A DNA stretch of 64,000 nt from Muscardinus avellanarius (taxonomy: Eukaryota; Chordata; Mammalia; Rodentia; Gliridae). Below, one piece after another: positions 58,561 through 64,000 of the stretch (the first letter of the stretch is position 1; each line of letters opens with the position of its first letter). The stretch lies in NCBI GenBank assembly GCA_963383645.1, contig OY726563.1:30733575-30797574 (forward strand), read 5' to 3'. Below the pieces are notes generated by a model. The model searched no databases. It was given only the letters and a program-made list of their open reading frames with translations, and was not told the origin of the DNA. The position numbers and the translations under genes are program-made.

Positions 58561-58807
58561 CTTTTTGAGCTACCTGATTATGCGCTCTTGAGAACTAGCA
58601 AGTAGCACATTGCTGTGACCTTTCACAAGAAGCTTAGCCTGATCACACAAAGTGGTCATTGTCTGCATCTTTATGTTCACACAGTAAAATATTTGGCTTC
58701 CTTTTTTATGGATAGTATTCACATTGGAAACCACTCCTTTTATACCTATATCCTTTGACATCTTTTTACCTTAGTCATTAAAATTGTCAAAATCAAGTAG
58801 TTGTCAG

Positions 58808-58877
58808 TAAAAATCAGTGGTAGAGTATATGTTTAGCATGTGTCAGGCCCTGGGTTTAGTTCGCAGCACCACCAAAA
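58808..58877 (+). mobile_element. ID-like SINE
   Basis: AAATCAGTGGTAGAGTATATGTTTAGCATGTGTCAGGCCCTGGGTTTAGTTCGCAGCACC: a lone tRNA-derived unit lacking the first bases. Confidence 0.8.
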
Positions 58878-58916
58878 AATTTGTCAAATTTATTTACATC
58901 ATAAAAGGCAGTGGGA

Positions 58917-59165
58917 CCAGGTATGGTGGCCTAAGCCTGTAATCCCAGTACTTGGGAGGCTGCGACAGGAGGATCTGTGTTTGCAGCCAGCCTCAGCTAT
59001 TTAGTGAGGCCCTCTGCAACTTAGTGAGACCCTGTTTCAAAATAAAGAATAAAAAATGGGGCTAGGGGTGTAGCTTGGAGGTAGAATGCCCCTGTGTTTC
59101 ATTCCCAGTACCCGCAAAAAAAAAAAAAAAAAAAAAAAAAGAAAAAGAAAAAAGAAAAAAGAAAA
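58917..59165 (+). mobile_element. B1-dID SINE, type A, long A tail
   Basis: CCAGGTATGGTGGCCTAAGCCTG to CATTCCCAGTACCCGC, with a 23-base A run then (GAAAA)-type units. AAGCAGTGGGA/AAGGCAGTGGGA flanks. Confidence 0.93.
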
Positions 59166-59276
59166 AGCAGTGGGAATGGTGGAAGGATGGTTGTCATGAA
59201 TGATATATAAAAAGTAATTCTATATCATAGTATCAGAGGAAACTCCCACATCCCAAGGAAAGACAAAACGTAGTCT

Positions 59277-59302
59277 TTTTTATTTTATTTTATTTTATTT
59301 TT
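59277..59302. repeat. (TTTTA)n microsatellite
   Basis: Five units of TTTTA. Confidence 0.9.
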
Positions 59303-59584
59303 TGCTGTGCCACTTAATGATGTCCTCTCAAGACTACAGCTTGCATTTGTAAACCTCGACTTGTGATCAGTGGTGCATGAGATGAGGTACTGCATTAAGG
59401 AAATTATAATTTTATTTTTTGCTTTGGTCTTGAGTGAAACAGGAGTGGCAAGAGATAATATTAACAAGCTTATGTGTGGCCATCATCCACTGTGAGATCC
59501 TAGTGTGCCTCTGTTCCCAAGAATCACATTATAGTAACAGGGATTCTTTTAAACAAGATCTATTCAAATCTGAGGTTGAATGCT

Positions 59585-59965
59585 AGATGCCTTTCTTAGC
59601 TGAATGTATAAGTTAGCAATACTTTTAGCTGCAAATGATAGCAAACCTGACTTATAGTGGCTTAAAATAGATAGGATGATTTTTCTAAGAAACTTGGAAG
59701 TAAGCAACTGCTGGGATTTGTTCAATAAGTTGATTATGTCAGGGTCAGTATCTCTGCATGGCCTTACCCCTCCTGCCTCATGGCTGCAAAATATATGTGG
59801 AAGCTCTAGATACTCTGTGTTTAGTGAAGACAGGAAGAAGAGAGGGAAGTCTCTGAGCTTAGAAAACATATTTGAACTTAAAAGGAAAATAAAAGCTTCA
59901 AAGAATTTCCCCAAAATTCTCCTTACATTTCAGACCAGAACTGTTAGATGGCCACACAAGGGATA
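59585..59965. other. Possible ancient repeat, unassigned
   Basis: The order AGCTGCAAATGATAGCAAACCTGACTTATAGTGGCTTAAAATAG ... CCTTACCCCTCCTGCCTCATGGCTGCAAAATA resembles a widespread mammalian repeat. I cannot name it. Confidence 0.35.
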
Positions 59966-59969
59966 CTGA

Positions 59970-62540
59970 AAAAGCTTGCATATATCTTGGTTACCTTAAA
60001 AAAAACATTAGAAAGCAGGAAAAGAGAAATGGCATTTGGTATGCAGCAAATTGTGTGTCACACCAAAAGTAACTAGAAATAAAAATTTCCCCTGCTGGCT
60101 GTGATTCAACTTGTTTTTTCTTTCTTTTTTTATTTTCAAATTGCAATTTTCATTACTGGGAAATAGAGTGAGTGTATGGCAGGATGACAGGGGGTACATT
60201 TGATAGAGGGAAGAAGCAAAGGTCAAATAGCCTTTAAACATCTAGACTATTCTCTCTGAGTGAGATACAAATACACATGGAGTTCTGAAGGTACAAATTT
60301 TACCTGAATTCAAGAGGAAAGGCAAATGGATTTCATGTTGTGCATACAAAGCAGTTCGAAATTTAACAGCAGAATTTCCAAAGTCATAATTATGGTAGCA
60401 CCCCTTATCCTGCAGTCTTTTTTATAAAGTTCAAGTATTAAATAGCTTTTGTTGTCAGCTTAATGAATTCCTAATAATTTTTAAAGAAAACCTTGTACTA
60501 TTAATTATAATTAGAATGCCTCTTGGGTGCTTCAAGATTCAGTTCTTGATAAAGAGCAATCAATAAGGTCTCTTGATAAAGAATGAAGCAGCATGGAACA
60601 TGAAAATCTTGGGAGTATATTCTTTTGAAAAATGTCCTTTGTACATTGGTTCTTTAAACAGTAAGGTTTTCTAATAGTGTTAGTATATTTTCCCTTTTTA
60701 ATTTTTAGATGACCTTCTTCATCAACTAAAGTTAATTAGACCTACAGTAGGCTAGGATTTCGTCATATTCTTAAGCCTGAATGAATTTTTTGTCCCTTCA
60801 TTTAATTTTATTAAAATAATGTAGTTACTAAGAGTGAACTTTTTTTCTGAAATTGAAAGACAATACAATTTTGGTCAGAGAGGTGGATTTTTTTCTCTTT
60901 CTCAAAAACAGTATGTACGATCAAAATGAGGCTTTTCAGTATGGCTTTGTAACATTTTGAAGGTGATTGCCTCTTTTAATCCTCTTTCTCTGTGCTTTCT
61001 GGCTTTGAATTAGCTCAGACGTTTTTATCTGTAGTCTAGTCACTGGATGAAAAGAAATGGTTTCTGTCTTGGGCAGATTTTAGAATTTGGGGAGAGAAGG
61101 GAGATAAAAGACAAATTTTAATTTCATTGCACTCATCTAAAGGAAATGGAAGTGTTTCACAGATACCCATGAAAAGTCTGTCAGCGAATGGCGATTGTAA
61201 AAAGATATGAACAGTCTTCATTTGATGTATCATGAATCAGGAGATTAGGTCTTTCTAGAGAATTCCTTTTTCTGCTTTCAAAAGCAAGTGTGAAATACTT
61301 GTGTTGGGGTGTAAGGATAGGGGTGGGTCCCGGTGGAATTGTGTGGGAAAACATATCAAAACTAGCATTTCTGGGGATTTTGTGTAGCCTTTGGAGTGAC
61401 TGGGATGAACTCACAGGAGTGTGAGTTATTCAGATATTCACATCTGGGAGATGTGAATATTGAAATGGAATGTTGTGCTCCTACATCAGTTCTCTTCCCT
61501 CTGTTGGCACGCTTGCAAGCTCTGCTCCTTCTTGTGTCTGTACAGAATTTGGAAACTTCTTTGACACAGCAGTTGACACTTTGGGTCTTGAGCACTATCA
61601 GGACTGAGAGTTCTTTGGGGGGGTTGACCTCAAGGTCCGAAGGACAAGAAATACGTCTGTCTTGTTAGCCACACTTGATGCCCAATGAATAAATTATCCC
61701 CCTGTAATTCTTATATTTGAGTTTGTATATCATTTTAACATACACACTCTAATTACAACTTTTTAGCTTCTTTCCACTGTTTTAAATCAACTTGTGTTGA
61801 GAGACTTCTTAGTATGACTTTGAAAAGTTCTTGAAATAGCTTGACCTTTTCTTTTCAGAGCATAGAGATTAAAGAAGATATGTACTGCAGTAGTCAAGGA
61901 GAAAAGGGTGGGAGGATGGGAATAAAGGAAAAAAATGTTGAAGTTGATGATCATGGGCACATTCAGGTTATGTTGTTCCTTAAGAAATAAACAATGAAAT
62001 GGGCAACTCTTCTATTCTTGGGAGATGAAAATATTATCTCAGCTCTATAAAATGAGGCTGCAACATTGAAATACTGCCAGCTTGCCTGCTGGGCAGCCTG
62101 CTGACATTTCACCCAGGCATCGTGTTCTTTCTCAGCTACTCTGTTGTCTGTGCCCTTCCTCCTGTTCCCCACTTTGCCAAAGGCTCAGCCTCCTTGAGCC
62201 ATGTGAGAATCTGATCTGCCCTTTGTTGTACTTGAGTTGAGAATGATTCAAACATCTCCATTGCTCTTTTTTGGGTGAGCTGGAGAGAAAGAATGAAGGA
62301 GTATGACAACTATTGGACACTTAAGCTAAAAACATAAGGGCTGTTCTGAAGTTAAGCATCCCATCTTTGAAGTCAGTGGACTCCCTCCAAGTCCTTATGG
62401 CTTTGAAGTGGCAGTCAGATCTGCCTTTGTCCTCAAAGATGCTGTGAGAAATTCTACATGGGTTTTAACTTTGGAACTCCCAATGAATGGACTTTGTTAT
62501 GAGTTAACAGGAGAGCTTTTTCAGAAGCACTCAAGCCTGC
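59970..62540. other. Longest repeat-free stretch of the intron
   Basis: About 2.5 kb in which I see no SINE, LINE or LTR and no exon. Such gaps in otherwise repeat-packed introns can hold conserved non-coding elements, but conservation cannot be judged from one sequence. Confidence 0.45.
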
Positions 62541-62544
62541 ACAC

Positions 62545-63010
62545 ATGTGTCTATAATCTATTGCTGCATGACAAACCACCTCAAAACCTATCAGATTATG
62601 TGTTAATCTAAGTCTAAGTGATCTGATGGTTCTGGCAAACTGGAAGTGATCTGATGGTTCTGCTAAACTGGATCAGGCTTAGCTGATCCTGGCTGGATTT
62701 GCAACTAGATGAAAGTTCAACCAACACAGGCTGGTTCATTCTATAATAGCTTCATTCATTTGTCTATCAGTTGGTCAGTTATTGGCTGGGGTGACAGGAA
62801 AGGGTTCCTACTTTTAAAAGTAGGAACATAAGCATGCAAGATTTCTTGAGACTGAATTTTGTTGAACAAAGCAAGGCAGATCGCTGGTCCAGTTTCAATA
62901 GATGACAACTGAATTTCAGGTCTTCATGGGAGGAGCTACAAAGTAAAATGATAAGGGTATGGATATACAAAAGGAAATAATTCATCAAATTTTGCAGTCT
63001 GTCACAACAT
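62545..63010 (-). mobile_element. Ancient LTR-like mammalian repeat
   Basis: TCTATTGCTGCATGACAAACCACCTCAAAACC opens like the copy at 28925, and TCATGGGAGGAGCTACAAAG near the end also fits. Between them is a 28-bp imperfect tandem repeat (AAGTGATCTGATGGTTCTG, about 62617-62670). Orientation is uncertain. Confidence 0.5.
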
Positions 63011-63319
63011 GTGAAGCAGCATGAAGCAGTGTGTTGGGAATGGATGTGTGGATGTGTGTTCCCAGGGTTCTAGACTTTTAGGAATTATAGAAAGTTGTGT
63101 CTACTGGAGAAGAGGTATTGTAAGTACTTAAGAGTGGTTCACATCCTCACATTCCTTTTGCATCCATCATCTCTCATTAGGGCTCCTGTAAATAATCTTT
63201 GCTCACAAGTATCATGGAACATTTGGTACTGCCTCTCCATAGGGCCAGTTCCAGGTATTAAATGTATAGAAATACTTCAGATGATTTTGTGTACACATGT
63301 GAAATTATCAATCTCAATC

Positions 63320-63460
63320 TCAATCTCATATATGGGAAAAGGAAAGGACTGGGATGGAATCCAGGCGTAATCTCACCAAGTGCTATATGCTTGTATGTAC
63401 CCATTACTCTGAACTTCATTATGATGTGTGATTACAATGTCCAAGTAAAAATATCTTAAA
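63320..63460 (+). mobile_element. L1 3'-tail fragment
   Basis: CAAGTGCTATATGCTTGTATGTACCC and CATTATGATGTGTGATTACAATG, like other L1 ends in the window, ending CAAGTAAAAATATC. Confidence 0.55.
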
Positions 63461-63472
63461 AATGTATATACA

Positions 63473-63668
63473 AGCTGGGCGTGGTGGTGCATGTTTGTAA
63501 TCCCAGCATTTGGGAGGCTGAGACAGGAGGATCATGATTCACAGTCTCAGCTTCTTAAGCCCTTTGCAACTCAGTGAGACCCTGTTTCAAAATAAAAAAC
63601 AAAAAAATAGGGCTGGGGTGTCGCTTGGAGGTAGAATGCCCCTGGGTTCCATCCCCAGTACAGCAATA
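63473..63668 (+). mobile_element. B1-dID SINE, type A
   Basis: AGCTGGGCGTGGTGGTGCATGTTTG to CCATCCCCAGTACAGC, with an AT-repeat tail. Confidence 0.93.
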
Positions 63669-63679
63669 TATATATTATA

Positions 63680-63870
63680 TATACATTCACAAACATGTCA
63701 AGTCAATCACTAAGCCAAACATTAAAATGAGGGAGGGGGAAGGGAATGGGGTAGGAAATGGGGAAGGGCTAAATGAGTGATGTATGTATGTATGTATGTA
63801 TGCCTCTAACATCTTGTACCCCCATTAAGATGTATTGCTATAATGAACCAATAAAATAATTTTAAATGTA
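63680..63870 (+). mobile_element. L1 3'-tail fragment
   Basis: CAATCACTAAGCCAAACATTAAAATGAGGGAGGGGG, (GTAT)n, CCTCTAACATCTTGTACCCCC and ACCAATAAAATAATTTT: a 5'-truncated sense L1 end. Confidence 0.85.
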
Positions 63871-63894
63871 TGTAAACAATATAATTTTATTTTA

Positions 63895-64000
63895 CTTTAT
63901 TTTTTATGGTACTGGGGATTGAACCCATAGGTATTCTACCTCTGAGATACACAACCAGCCCTATGTTTATAATGTTTTATTTTGAAACAGGGTCTCACTA
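63895..64000 (-). mobile_element. B1-dID SINE cut by the window end
   Basis: ATGGTACTGGGGATTGAACCCATAGG to AAACAGGGTCTCACTA: the ID half and start of the B1 half of an antisense type A copy. Confidence 0.9.

Overview
This is a gene-poor, AT-rich, repeat-dense piece of a mammalian genome. The commonest short repeat is a roughly 200-bp dimer: a B1-like (7SL-derived) left part and an ID-like (tRNA-derived) right part, that is, B1-dID. Such SINEs are typical of squirrel-related rodents (squirrels, mountain beaver, dormice), so I infer a sciuromorph rodent. The only gene recognised is exon 1 of LANCL3 on the + strand. LANCL3 is X-linked in eutherians (Xp21.1 in human), so the window is probably from the X chromosome. 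No bacterial, phage, CRISPR or RNA-gene content was seen.

Layout. 1-2.5 kb is antisense L1. 2.7-5.9 kb is a HAL1-like composite retrotransposon (copy 1). 5.9-17 kb holds an old L1 3' end, SINEs, MER5A copies, a 106-bp tandem duplication and microsatellites. 17-22 kb is a nest of old antisense L1/HAL1 containing inverted-repeat arms, and between them a retroviral 3' LTR with its polypurine tract and part of its interior. 22-32 kb is intergenic with MIR, L2, SINEs and an LTR-like repeat. 32.2-33.3 kb is a CpG island with LANCL3 exon 1 (191 codons, ending at a GT donor). 33.2-64 kb is intron 1, filled with L2, MIR, MER5A, L1 tails, SINE pairs, a twin-primed L1, a probable solo LTR, MaLR-like LTRs and a second copy of the HAL1-like element flanked by a perfect 17-bp target-site duplication. 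I recognised no LANCL3 exon 2, so the remaining exons should lie to the right.

The best candidate for something undescribed is the HAL1-like family. Two elements 47 kb apart, at different target sites, share the same structure: an L1-type 5'UTR with a YY1-like site, a full-length but decayed ORF1, no sense ORF2, an antisense fragment of an older L1 ORF2, and an L1-type 3' end. Copy 1 also carries a complex insertion with a perfect 47-bp hairpin and an antisense transcript 3' end. Repeat family names come from recalled consensus sequences, not from a search, and edges are approximate unless a target-site duplication is given.
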